Source of the DNA: Stackebrandtia nassauensis DSM 44728
GTDB taxonomy: Bacteria; Actinomycetota; Actinomycetes; Mycobacteriales; Micromonosporaceae
Assembly (NCBI RefSeq): GCF_000024545.1
Contig: NC_013947.1
Location: 3,720,001 to 3,784,000 of the forward strand
Direction: 5' to 3'
DNA length: 64,000 nucleotides
Made by a program: the position numbers and the translations under genes
Notes under the pieces: model-generated
Seen by the model: the letters and a program-made list of their open reading frames with translations, nothing else
Databases searched by the model: none
Told to the model about the DNA's origin: nothing
Shown here: piece by piece, positions 44,840-53,471 of the stretch
Layout: each line of letters begins with the position of its first letter
Numbering within the stretch: position 1 is the stretch's first letter

Positions 44840-45652
44840 GTGAGCGGACGCCTGCGCCACATCGCCAGGGAAACGGTGGACATCGCCGAAACCGGCGAGT
44901 ACCGCAACGCTGCCGGGGAACTGGTCGACATCCGAGACCACGTGGCCGACGCGATCTCGGGCACCCGGCACTACCTGCCTGACGACCACCTCGACGTGGC
45001 TCAGTCCCCGCGATCGGCTCCCACAATAGAGGTCACCGACGAGACAACCCTGACCGCCGCGCGCCGCCTGGACACCGAGGGGAACACCGACACGGCGTGC
45101 CTGGTGTTCGCGTCCGCCAAGAACCCTGGCGGCGGCTTCCTGGGCGGGGCGAAGGCACAAGAGGAAGACCTGGCGCGCTGCTCAGCGCTGTACCGCTGCC
45201 AAACGACAGTCCCGGCTTTCTACGAACACCACCGCCTCACCCGCGACCTGCGCTACAGCGACCGGGTCATCTACTCACCGGGCGTCCCGGTGTTCCGCGA
45301 TGAGGCGCTGAAGCTGCTCGACGCGCCGTACCGCACGGCCTTCCTGACGGCGGCGGCTCCGAACCTCGGCGCCATCACCCGCAACCAACCGCAGTATGTG
45401 GACGATGTCCCCCATGCGTTGCGGCGCCGGGCTTCCCGAGTACTGGCGGTGGCCGCCGCGCAGGGACACCGCAACCTGATCCTGGGCGCGTGGGGTTGCG
45501 GCGTCTTCCGAAACGACCCACGACAGGTGGCCGAGGCGTTCGCCGAGGGACTGCGCGAGGTCGACCGTTTCGACCGGGTGGTCTTCGCCGTCCTGGACAA
45601 CCGCCCACAAACACCCGTGCGCAGCGCCTTCACCGAGGTGCTCGCGCCCTAG
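44840..45652 (+). CDS. Microbial PARG-like macrodomain protein (TIGR02452 family)
   Basis: A 270-residue protein from a GTG with GGGGAGGG upstream. NPGGGFLGGAKAQEEDLARCS contains the PARG signature GGG-x6-8-QEE that cleaves ADP-ribose glycosidic bonds. ACLVFASAKNPGGG and ILGAWGCGVFRNDP are the usual family elements. It should reverse ADP-ribosylation. No ADP-ribosyltransferase gene is seen nearby, so the target is unknown. Confidence 0.88.
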   Translation: MSGRLRHIARETVDIAETGEYRNAAGELVDIRDHVADAISGTRHYLPDDHLDVAQSPRSAPTIEVTDETTLTAARRLDTEGNTDTACLVFASAKNPGGGFLGGAKAQEEDLARCSALYRCQTTVPAFYEHHRLTRDLRYSDRVIYSPGVPVFRDEALKLLDAPYRTAFLTAAAPNLGAITRNQPQYVDDVPHALRRRASRVLAVAAAQGHRNLILGAWGCGVFRNDPRQVAEAFAEGLREVDRFDRVVFAVLDNRPQTPVRSAFTEVLAP

Positions 45653-45659
45653 TCCCCTC

Positions 45660-46241
45660 TCAGTACACCTCGTCGGGGCCGAACGGTGGCTCGTAGTGGT
45701 CGTCGATGAACTCGACGTGAAGTCTGCCCTCGTAGGCCGCGGGAATGTCGACACTGGACTGCGTGTAGACGGTCAATGTGGTGAGCTGCTCGACAAACGG
45801 CAGTGTCCCGAGATCACAGTACGCCAGCGTCAGCGATTCCAGGCCGACGATCTGGTTCAGGCATTCCTTGTCCAACACGTCCACATTCGACAAGATCAGC
45901 CGCTTTATCGGCGTGCCCGCCAGATCCTTCGCGTCCACCATGCCGGGACCACCCAGTTGCAGGACATCCCAGGAACGTCCCGTCAGTGGCCCGAGATCCA
46001 TGCCGTTGTCCTGCCACAGCAGCGCTTCCCGAACGGCGGGCATCCACTGGATGGGAAAGAAGTCCACCCATGCGTGATCGGTGGTCAGGCGACGACGACG
46101 CAGGATCGGCTCCTTCGGTGGCGGCGTGTCGCGATCGTCGCCGCAAAGCACACGCCGCCACGTCGCACCGATGTTGACCCAGAAGTCCTGCCAGTCCTGA
46201 TCGGTCATGGAAACGTCGTGCTCATCGCTCATGTGGAACAT
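45660..46241 (-). CDS. LRR-like hypothetical protein, 193 residues
   Basis: Soluble, acidic protein. Middle and C-terminal parts (KRLILSNVDVLDKE, IVGLESLTLAYCDLGTLPFV, LTTLTVYTQSSVDIP) resemble short leucine-rich repeats. The first 90 residues are unrelated. No signal peptide. The ATG at 46241 was kept; 46232 is an alternative. It is convergent with the PARG-like gene, with 7 nt between ends. Confidence 0.65.
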   Translation of the reverse strand: MFHMSDEHDVSMTDQDWQDFWVNIGATWRRVLCGDDRDTPPPKEPILRRRRLTTDHAWVDFFPIQWMPAVREALLWQDNGMDLGPLTGRSWDVLQLGGPGMVDAKDLAGTPIKRLILSNVDVLDKECLNQIVGLESLTLAYCDLGTLPFVEQLTTLTVYTQSSVDIPAAYEGRLHVEFIDDHYEPPFGPDEVY

Positions 46242-46285
46242 GATGCCGAAGCCTTCGCCGCCACCGGTGCCGCGCCACCACGGTT

Positions 46286-46885
46286 CTAGTCGTGTCGCAC
46301 GCGATAGCGCAGGTGTGTCACGTCGCGTGCTTCCACCACCCGAACTCGCTCCAGCTCGATGTGTTGGCTGCCAAGGGCGTCGAACAGTCGGCGTCCTTCA
46401 CCCAGCAGGACCGAGACCAGGTGGATGTCGATCTCGTCGAGCTGTCCGGCCCGCAGCAGTGATTGGGCCGCACCGGCACCGTGCACCATGACGACGCGAT
46501 CGCCCGCGGCCGTGCGCGCCAGTTCCGCGCATTCGGTGACGTCGGTGACGAATTGTGCGCTACCTGGCGGCACGTCGTCGGGGTCGACGTGGTTGGTGAG
46601 CACGAAGATGGGCACACCGTCGTGGTGATCACCGTTCCAGCGCCCGGCCAACTCGAAGGTGCGACGCCCAGAGATGACGGCACCGGTGGCCAGGACTTCG
46701 CCGTATACCTGTCCGCTCGGCCCGTCGCCGTGTCGGTCGTCGAGCCAGTTGAACAGTCGTCCACCGTCGCGGCCCAGTTCCTGGCCGGGCTGGTCATCGG
46801 GTCCGGCGATGAAACCGTCCAGGGACATGGACATGTGCAGCCGGATCGTGGTGCGGCTCGAGTCGGGGCTCGTGATGTCATTCAT
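46286..46885 (-). CDS. RibD C-terminal/dihydrofolate-reductase-like protein
   Basis: A 199-residue protein: LHMSMSLDGFIAGPDDQPG is the family opening and GAVISGRRTFELAGRWNGD the NADP-binding loop region. VVMVHGAGAAQSLLRAGQLD followed by EIDIHLVSVLLGEGRRLFD ends it. Family members reduce pterins, deazaflavins or related substrates with NADPH. The ATG at 46885 has only a weak AGGGG upstream. Confidence 0.88.
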   Translation of the reverse strand: MNDITSPDSSRTTIRLHMSMSLDGFIAGPDDQPGQELGRDGGRLFNWLDDRHGDGPSGQVYGEVLATGAVISGRRTFELAGRWNGDHHDGVPIFVLTNHVDPDDVPPGSAQFVTDVTECAELARTAAGDRVVMVHGAGAAQSLLRAGQLDEIDIHLVSVLLGEGRRLFDALGSQHIELERVRVVEARDVTHLRYRVRHD

Positions 46886-47019
46886 GCCCCTAAGACGAAA
46901 CCCGAACCCGAAACTCATCGCGGCCAACACCAAAAAATCAATCAGCCGGTCTCCGCCGTCTGGTTGTCCACTTTGCTGGCACTTGCGGGAATATTCCATA
47001 GACTGATATATTCCGCGCC

Positions 47020-48099
47020 GTGAGAAGCTGTCCACCGCCACGCAAAAGCAGCACGATCGAGTCCCCGGAAGCCATGCTGGAGCGACGTTTCCGGCGGCTG
47101 CTGCGCGTCTACCCGGCGTGGTATCGCCGGGTCCGTGGCGAGGAAATGCTGACGACCCTTATGGACGCCGCTCAGGGACGCCACCGTCCCAGTGCGAGCG
47201 AACGCCTTGACGTGGTGTTCGGTGGGATGCGCAAGCAGCTTTCCTCTGGCAGCGTCTCCGCCGCCGTGGCCGGGGTGTTCGTGGCGCTGTTCGTCGCGAC
47301 GTTGGGAGCCATCGGCGGCGCGGTCGCCGGTTGGCACACCGCCGCCGATCTGCCTGACGACGCCGCGGCCGATCGCATCGCCCGGCAAACGATCCCCGAC
47401 ATGGATGACGTGAAGACCTACAAAGACCGGTCGCTGTTCGGCTGGGTGGAGGAGCACGGCGATCTATACGACACGAGGTACATCACCAACCGCGAGAACG
47501 ACGAATTCGCCGGGCACATGGTCTACCAGATGGAGCACAAGGCCAACGACTACGCGCGCTTGCACGGAGTGAAAGAGCGGTTGGAAGCGGCAGGGTGGAA
47601 CGTCCGATTGGTGAGAAAGGACTCCACGTCCGTCGAGTTCACCGCGACCCGCGACGGCATCGACCTGTGGGGCTACACATCGCATGGCCCCTCTCACCCC
47701 CGCATCAGCACGATAGACATCACCCGGGCAACCCCCACGCCGGTACCCGTCCTCACCGTCACAGGACTGATCATCGGTGCCCTCCTCGGCTGGACGGTCA
47801 CCAACCGACTGGCGCGGCGTATCTCCCACGGCCCAACAGGGCGCCGCGTCGTCACGTCGGCTCTGCTCGGCATCGGTAGTTGCCTGTTGGCCCTGCCCAC
47901 CGCCATCAACGTGTATTTCGTCGCCGCGTCGCTGGCCTTGCCACGCGAGCCTGTGCCCATATGGCTCGCCTACACCACCGCCCCCGAGTCGCAGGTCGCG
48001 CTGCTCGGCACGGCCGCACTGGCGCTCGCGCTCCTGTGTGCGGCACTTCCCATCCCGACGCACCGACTCACACAAAGCAACCCGACAACCGCGACCTAA
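47020..48099 (+). CDS. Membrane protein with N-terminal RRLLRxYP module (paralogue 2)
   Basis: The 359-residue protein shares the soluble N-terminal module LERRFRRLLRVYPAWYRRVR and then GEEMLTTLMDAAQGRHRPSA with the proteins at 25754 and 60078. It has one helix after the module, a soluble loop of about 170 residues (AADLPDDAAADRIARQ to PSHPRISTIDITR) and several helices at the C terminus. GTG at 47020 is used; an ATG at 47074 is an alternative. GGAATATTCC (46988-46997) and a repeated ATATTCC lie just upstream. Confidence 0.72.
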   Translation: MRSCPPPRKSSTIESPEAMLERRFRRLLRVYPAWYRRVRGEEMLTTLMDAAQGRHRPSASERLDVVFGGMRKQLSSGSVSAAVAGVFVALFVATLGAIGGAVAGWHTAADLPDDAAADRIARQTIPDMDDVKTYKDRSLFGWVEEHGDLYDTRYITNRENDEFAGHMVYQMEHKANDYARLHGVKERLEAAGWNVRLVRKDSTSVEFTATRDGIDLWGYTSHGPSHPRISTIDITRATPTPVPVLTVTGLIIGALLGWTVTNRLARRISHGPTGRRVVTSALLGIGSCLLALPTAINVYFVAASLALPREPVPIWLAYTTAPESQVALLGTAALALALLCAALPIPTHRLTQSNPTTAT

Positions 48100-48113
48100 C
48101 CCGGCCTCGCGCT

Positions 48114-49175
48114 CTAGCCGCAGGTCCACTTGGCGGCGATGTACAGCTCCTTGTCTCCATTTCTGGAGACGCCGTTGCCGACGGCGATGTCACCGGAGTC
48201 GCTGATCGCCGCGGCGACATTGTCACCGGTCTCATTGGAGGGTGCCGATGCGTTCGGCAGTTCGGTGACGCCCTGGGACGTCAGCATGGCCGCATTGTTG
48301 TCCTTGGTGATCCCGACGATGGTGCCGTCCGGGTTGACGTTCATCGGATGCGCTATGTCGATCTCGGTGCCTTCCTTGAGATCGGACAGGTCCCACTGGT
48401 ATCCCGGCACGCCTCTGTCGTCCAGTGAGATGACGTGACCGCCCCGGACTTCGGTGGTCATGGGATGTTCTTCGGGGTTGTCGATGACGGGGCGGGTGAG
48501 TTCCCTGCCCTTGCCGCCGTTGGGATCCCATGCCCAGATTCGGGTGGTCTTGTCATCCGGGGCGGCCTGGATTCCGGTGACCGTGCCGTCCTCGTCGATG
48601 CCGGTTCCCCGCGCCTCCGCCTTCTCGTCGAAGACGGGCAGCGTGACCGGGTCAGAGTCGACGGACTTCCACAGCACCGCGCGCTTCGGCGCGTCGCCGT
48701 CCTCTTCGAAGATGAATCCGACGATCTGCCCGGAGTTGTTGATGTCGTAGGCGAACGCCGATTGTCCCTTCCCGACTTTGAGGTCGGTGATCTTGCCGTC
48801 GTGGTAGACCCAGGGTACGGTGCCGTAACTGGAGTCGTGGTTGCCGATCACCTGACCGGCGTCGTTCACTCCTTTCGGCCAGGTGTCGTGGGTGTCCAGT
48901 TCGTCGATCGTCTGTACCTTGCCGTCACGCCAGATCACCGGGACGGCCCTGCCGTCGTCGCCGCGCCGAGTCATCCCGACGATGTGGTCTCCGGAACCGG
49001 ATACGTCGGTGGCGACCACCGCCTTGTATCCCTCGGGGGTCGGCAGCGTCTCGACCTCGCAGCCGCTATCCGGTGACGTGTCCTCGGCGTCGGCGAGCAC
49101 CGACGTCGTGGGAACCGCCAGCGCCACCGAGCCGGCCGCCAGTGCGAGCAGCGTCAGTTTGCGACGTGCTTTCAT
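48114..49175 (-). CDS. Secreted HAF-repeat protein
   Basis: A 353-residue exported protein from the ATG at 49175 (GGAGAAGGAG upstream): MKARRKLTLLALAAGSVALA is the signal peptide. The mature part has HAF-type repeats, e.g. VNDAGQVIGNHDSS, INNSGQIVGFIFEE and IDEDGTVTGIQ. Their function is unknown; they probably form a beta-propeller on the cell exterior. No enzymatic residues are visible. It is divergent from the glycosyltransferase at 49353. Confidence 0.82.
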   Translation of the reverse strand: MKARRKLTLLALAAGSVALAVPTTSVLADAEDTSPDSGCEVETLPTPEGYKAVVATDVSGSGDHIVGMTRRGDDGRAVPVIWRDGKVQTIDELDTHDTWPKGVNDAGQVIGNHDSSYGTVPWVYHDGKITDLKVGKGQSAFAYDINNSGQIVGFIFEEDGDAPKRAVLWKSVDSDPVTLPVFDEKAEARGTGIDEDGTVTGIQAAPDDKTTRIWAWDPNGGKGRELTRPVIDNPEEHPMTTEVRGGHVISLDDRGVPGYQWDLSDLKEGTEIDIAHPMNVNPDGTIVGITKDNNAAMLTSQGVTELPNASAPSNETGDNVAAAISDSGDIAVGNGVSRNGDKELYIAAKWTCG

Positions 49176-49352
49176 GTCATCTCCTTCTCCTAGCCAGCGG
49201 CGATCCGGCCCATGGGGGAACGCCCGTAACTCTTCTAAGAGACCTGCCGACGAGAACGGGTTGCCTACGTCGGCGATTTGTTCGCCATCGGCACTGGACG
49301 CCGTGGCCGGCCGTGCTCCAATACATAGGAGACAAACCCGAAGGGACCCCCG

Positions 49353-50453
49353 ATGAAGATCCTCTTCCTCACCGCCGATCTCGGTGGGAACGTGCCGCCG
49401 ACGCTCGCCGTGGCCGAAGAACTCACCCGCCGCGGCGTCGACGTCGAAGTCGCCGGTCTCAAGGACGGACACACCGCGTTCCACCAACCGCCGTTTCGCG
49501 TCGCGGTCGCTGTGGGAGTCAAGGGTCCCGCCAAATCGCCCGGCGCCATGTTTCGGCTGCTGGCCAGCCGCAGGACCTCGGCGGAAGTGGCGGAGTTGGT
49601 GGCCGAGCGGCGCCCGGACCTGGTGGTCGTCGACTGCATGCTCCCGGCGCCGATCCGGGGCGCGCTGCGCGGCGATGTTCCGGTGGTCGTGCTCTTTCAC
49701 ACCTTCGGTGCGTACTGGACCCGGTCGTTCGACCGTGGTCCCTTCGGCAGAATCCTCGCCCCGCTTGGACTGCGGCCGAGTCGGCTGTGGGCCCGGGCCG
49801 CCGCCCGGCTGCTGCTGACCGACGCGGAGTTGGACCCGGGCCGCGACGACCCCGCGCTCGCGGGCAGCGTATGGACCGGAACGACCGAGAAGGGTGAGCA
49901 GCAGCTCCCCCGACAGGACGGTGCGCGGCCTCGGGTGCTGGTGGCGCTCAGCTCCACCAACTGGCCGGGCATGTTGCCGGTCTACCGCAGGATCGTCGCA
50001 GCCCTGTCCGAGCTGCCGGTCGACGCGGTGGTGACGACCGGCGGTGTCGACCTGGGCGCAGAGCTGGACGGTGCGGCCAATGTGGAGATACTTGGTTGGG
50101 CCGACCACGGCGCGCTGTTGCCGACAATGGACCTCATGATCGGCCACGGCGGACACTCCTCGACAATGAAGTCGTTGGCTCACGGTGTGCCGCTACTGGT
50201 GCTTCCGATCAACCCCACCGCCGACCAGCGCCTCATCGGCCAGACCCTCACCGATGCCGGGCTGGGCGCATGGCTCCCGAAGTCCGCCGCCCCCGAGAAG
50301 ATCCGCGACGCCACCCGGCGGATCCTCGCCGACGGCGAACTGCGTGCCCGCATCGCCGCCACCGGCGACCGCTTCCGCGCCCACACCCCCGGATCCCAGA
50401 TCGCCGCCGACGCGCTCATCGCCGTCTCGACACGCGACCCACATCCACTGTAA
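49353..50453 (+). CDS. MGT/GT1-type glycosyltransferase
   Basis: A 366-residue GT-B enzyme: MKILFLTADLGGNVPPTLAVA at the N terminus, LVALSSTNWPGMLPVY in the linker, and the sugar-nucleotide region GWADHGALLPTMDLMIGHGG followed by HSSTMKSLAHGVPLLVLPI and DQRLIGQTLTDAGLG. It transfers a nucleotide-linked sugar to a small acceptor, probably a natural product or drug. No biosynthetic cluster is adjacent, so it may be a resistance glycosyltransferase. Confidence 0.9.
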   Translation: MKILFLTADLGGNVPPTLAVAEELTRRGVDVEVAGLKDGHTAFHQPPFRVAVAVGVKGPAKSPGAMFRLLASRRTSAEVAELVAERRPDLVVVDCMLPAPIRGALRGDVPVVVLFHTFGAYWTRSFDRGPFGRILAPLGLRPSRLWARAAARLLLTDAELDPGRDDPALAGSVWTGTTEKGEQQLPRQDGARPRVLVALSSTNWPGMLPVYRRIVAALSELPVDAVVTTGGVDLGAELDGAANVEILGWADHGALLPTMDLMIGHGGHSSTMKSLAHGVPLLVLPINPTADQRLIGQTLTDAGLGAWLPKSAAPEKIRDATRRILADGELRARIAATGDRFRAHTPGSQIAADALIAVSTRDPHPL

Positions 50454-50474
50454 TCACGATTCCTGGCTGCAAAC

Positions 50475-50509
50475 CGCTGGCGCCTTCGCTCTTCACGAAA
50501 GCACCAGCG
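50475..50509 (-). terminator. Hairpin downstream of the I36-like gene
   Basis: CGCTGGCGCCTTCG (50475-50488) and CGAAAGCACCAGCG (50496-50509) pair at 12 of 14 positions on the plus strand; in the minus-strand RNA the two others become G-U pairs. It lies 17 nt past the stop of the minus-strand gene at 50527. Confidence 0.55.
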
Positions 50510-50526
50510 ACTTGGCCTATTGAGCG

Positions 50527-50931
50527 CTAAAGAACCTTGACGCTCCTAACCTTGAAAGGCGTGGACGCGTCGTAGTGACCGGAAGCGAGTTTGTAGCGAG
50601 GCTTGCCCTTGCAACGAGCGTCGTCATAGATGACGATCGTCCGCCCAGTCTGGTTGGATACCGATTTCCCCTGCGGTTTGAAAGGAGAATAGCAGGTATT
50701 CGGTTTGTACCCGCCCTTCCAATCGCCTTGTAGATTGCGCTTGGGCCACACGCAGAACCAGCCCTGCGGGCAGATCGTGCTCTTGACCGAGGCGTTGTCG
50801 AAGCTAGCGGCCGGGACCGTCGCCGCGTCCGTCGTCATCGCGGTGGCTGCCGCCGACTGGCTTGTCCCCACCAGCAAGCCACCCAGCAGCGCTATCGCCA
50901 CTGTCAGCAGGAAGAACCTGCGCTTGTTCAT
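50527..50931 (-). CDS. Secreted peptidase-inhibitor family I36-like protein
   Basis: A 134-residue protein with a signal peptide (RRFFLLTVAIALLGGLLVG to SAA) and a short Cys domain: STICPQGWFCVWPKRNLQGD, TCYSPFKPQG, TGRTIVIYDDARCKGK. This is the SMI-like I36 pattern (gamma-crystallin fold) with two or three disulfides. Family members inhibit metalloproteases in Streptomyces; a real inhibitory role here is inferred. A terminator-like hairpin follows. Confidence 0.82.
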   Translation of the reverse strand: MNKRRFFLLTVAIALLGGLLVGTSQSAAATAMTTDAATVPAASFDNASVKSTICPQGWFCVWPKRNLQGDWKGGYKPNTCYSPFKPQGKSVSNQTGRTIVIYDDARCKGKPRYKLASGHYDASTPFKVRSVKVL

Positions 50932-51024
50932 TGCACTTACTCCTGTCGTGTTGTTCTCAGCCGCCGAACCTCGGCCGCTGATCCAAACAAACAGGAGGGT
51001 TCAACCGGTGCCAACCTGACGGCG

Positions 51025-51065
51025 CTGACAGTCACCACCGGACACTGACAAACAGACTGACAAAC
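51025..51065. repeat. Direct repeats CTGACA(AAC) upstream of the AT-rich gene
   Basis: ACTGACAAAC occurs exactly at 51044-51053 and 51056-51065, a 12-bp period, and CTGACA again at 51025-51030. They lie 60 bp upstream of the GTG at 51123, so they may be binding sites for a regulator. Confidence 0.4.
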
Positions 51066-51122
51066 GATTTCGGGCACAATCAAAGAAGCAACACAAACGA
51101 ATGTACGACGCGGGAGAGCTCA

Positions 51123-51920
51123 GTGTCATCTTTCCGACAAATGATGTTATCGGCACGTAAACGATCTACTAAAATAGCCGGAGTGACAGATCGTGCCTCT
51201 ATGCGGCATCTGAGCGACGAGAAACTCAAAGGAATCATTGGCGACTTTTGGTCTGACTTCCACGAGCTACTGAAGCAGTACTACGCCAACTTCCCCGAAG
51301 CTAGAGAAACACAGGCAGAAATTGCCAAGCACCTTGAGATGAACGAGAAAACACTCAGCGACTGGCTTCGCTTCCCTAAGCCTGCGAAAAAGATGTTTTC
51401 TCTCCCAAAGTGGGACAAGAAACATAAAGACTTCGAAAATGTTGTCGAATATTTCGGGAGCAATGCAAAACATTGGTTCGGCAAGTGGAAGCAAGCCGAC
51501 GCCGCCAAGCATGAACTCAAACACCGTGCTGATCACGCTTCAGTTGTCAAGCCACCTCGCGTACCCGACGACCACGACCAACCCGCGACTGTCCCCCGCA
51601 AGCCGCGCTGGATCCGTCCACACAAGCTACTCACGGGAGCTATCGCTCTAGTGGCAATCCCGCTGTTGGTTTGGGGCGGCTTGGCTTTGCTCCACGAGTT
51701 GAATCGGGAGTGCGCGACAGTGACCGCTGTCGACGGAGCGCCGGTATACCGCGACATTGACCAACCTCCCTTCAGGACGAAGAAGTTCGGTGACCGCATC
51801 GAGTTTTATCAGGGCGCAGCACCGGCTTCCAACGGCATGTACGTAGCAGTCGTGGTGAAAGACGGCAGCCAGGCATGGATGAGCGACGATGATCTCAGCG
51901 GCCGCTTCGCCTGTCCCTGA
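51123..51920 (+). CDS. HTH-TM-SH3-like transmembrane protein in an AT-rich stretch
   Basis: A 265-residue protein from a GTG with GGGAGAG upstream. Residues 60-110 look like a helix-turn-helix (ETQAEIAKHLEMNEKTLSDW). One helix (KLLTGAIALVAIPLLVWGGL) is near 168-192. The outer 70 residues resemble an SH3-like domain (VTAVDGAPVYRD to QAWMSDDDLSGRFACP) with two Cys. The 5' half is clearly poorer in GC than the rest of the window, so it was probably acquired. It looks like a one-component membrane regulator. I do not recognise a named family. Confidence 0.7.
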   Translation: MSSFRQMMLSARKRSTKIAGVTDRASMRHLSDEKLKGIIGDFWSDFHELLKQYYANFPEARETQAEIAKHLEMNEKTLSDWLRFPKPAKKMFSLPKWDKKHKDFENVVEYFGSNAKHWFGKWKQADAAKHELKHRADHASVVKPPRVPDDHDQPATVPRKPRWIRPHKLLTGAIALVAIPLLVWGGLALLHELNRECATVTAVDGAPVYRDIDQPPFRTKKFGDRIEFYQGAAPASNGMYVAVVVKDGSQAWMSDDDLSGRFACP

Positions 51921-51980
51921 CCGGCAGGCATCTAACCAATGACTGCGCCGCAACAACCAGTGAGCCCTGGCCTCGGTGGT

Positions 51981-53471
51981 TTACGGCTGGACGCGGATCT
52001 TGATGACGGGTGCGTTTTGGCCGCCCAGCACGTTCTGCCACGGGATCCCGTAGACCTCGGACGGTTGTCCGGGAAGCCCGGGTACTCCTATGTAGAGGTA
52101 GGTGTAGCTGGCCTGGAGCGATTCGATGTCCTGGACGGTCAGCAGCGGCAGGCCGTAGTCGTCGTGGGCGATGGTGTGGTCGTTGTCGCCGGGATCGCCC
52201 GTCGCGGGGAAGACCTGTACCTGCGGGTCGTTGTAGCCGTCACCGCCGTCCTCGTCGGGCAGTTCCCAGGATGCGACAGTCCAGGCCGTCGTCGACGGTG
52301 TACCGATATCTGACGACGTGGTGGCGCTCACGACGGTGTTGAAGCCGAACCTGTCGTGGACCTCGACTATCCCGTCGACACCCGGCAGATCCTGATGCAC
52401 ATAGGACTGCTGCACCGGCTCTCCGGTGTTGTCGTGCCGTATCAGGTGTGCCATGCCGTTGTAGGTCCTGCCACCGGCACCGACCTGTTCGCCCGGAGTA
52501 CCCACCGAGATCGCGGCGCCGATCGGAGCATCGAGCGTGTGCTGGTAGTTGATGATCGACAGTGAACCCCCGAACCGGTCACCGGACTCCGCGACACCGT
52601 AAATCCCGTCGGTGTTTTGGTGGAAACTGCTCAGCGACCTGAGGTGAGCGTCGGTGATCGTGTGGATGAAGACATGCACCATACCGGAACTGGATCTGTC
52701 TCCAATGGCCTCTCCGGGAGCGCTGACCGCGATGTACCGGTTGGTGGCGACGATGTACTCCCCGAAGTAGTCTCTGGGCTCGGCCACTCCCGGTACACCC
52801 GAACTGTCCTGTGTCAACTGATACGTCTCGTCGCCCCGTGCGTAGTACACGGCTCCGGCGGCGTATCCGGTTTTGCCGACGGTGTAGCCCGGAGCGCCGA
52901 TCAGCAGATACGGCTCGTGGGTGATGGTGTTGCCGCCCGCCAAGGACAGACCGAAGCGATGGAATTTCCCTACCGCGCCGGGGATCCCCGGGGTGTGCAG
53001 GTTAACGGCGCGGGATTCTTCGGGCCGCAGTCCGTCGGGGGAGCCGGGCACGATCCAGATCATTCCGGCGTCCGTCGCTTCGGAACCGTTGCCGGCCACC
53101 AGGTCCTCGAACGGTGCCGCGATGACGAGATCGTCGCAGCCGTCGCCGTTGTCGTCGAACGAGGTGTAGATGGAACTGAAGAGGTCATCCTCTTCTGGGC
53201 CTCCCGCTATGCCCGGACTCGCCTGTGTCAATGTCATGATCCCGCCGTCGCCGCTGACTTGGATCGTGATGGCCCCGGCGTTCGTGTGACCGTTGACCGT
53301 GGCGTATCGATCGGGATCGACGGCGTCTCGCTGGTCGTCGCAGTCGAAGTCGTCGATGGGGTCGGTTATGTGATCTCCGGCTGAAGCCGGTACCGCCATC
53401 AACACCAGCGCCATCGGCGATACGGCGAGCAGAATGGACAAGAATGGTCGCTTCGCGGCTCTGGTTGGCAT
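51981..53471 (-). CDS. Secreted FG-GAP/integrin-alpha-like propeller protein
   Basis: A 496-residue protein: signal peptide (FLSILLAVSPMALVLMAVPASA), then FG-GAP-like repeats with calcium-type loops DDNGDGCDDLVIAAP and repeating GAP/GVP/SAPGE elements, e.g. LLIGAPGYTVGK and IAVSAPGEAIGDRSSSGMV. This pattern suggests a seven-bladed propeller. Similar domains occur in actinomycete surface proteins. No enzyme motif is seen. The kinase gene extends over its first 73 nt. Confidence 0.82.
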   Translation of the reverse strand: MPTRAAKRPFLSILLAVSPMALVLMAVPASAGDHITDPIDDFDCDDQRDAVDPDRYATVNGHTNAGAITIQVSGDGGIMTLTQASPGIAGGPEEDDLFSSIYTSFDDNGDGCDDLVIAAPFEDLVAGNGSEATDAGMIWIVPGSPDGLRPEESRAVNLHTPGIPGAVGKFHRFGLSLAGGNTITHEPYLLIGAPGYTVGKTGYAAGAVYYARGDETYQLTQDSSGVPGVAEPRDYFGEYIVATNRYIAVSAPGEAIGDRSSSGMVHVFIHTITDAHLRSLSSFHQNTDGIYGVAESGDRFGGSLSIINYQHTLDAPIGAAISVGTPGEQVGAGGRTYNGMAHLIRHDNTGEPVQQSYVHQDLPGVDGIVEVHDRFGFNTVVSATTSSDIGTPSTTAWTVASWELPDEDGGDGYNDPQVQVFPATGDPGDNDHTIAHDDYGLPLLTVQDIESLQASYTYLYIGVPGLPGQPSEVYGIPWQNVLGGQNAPVIKIRVQP

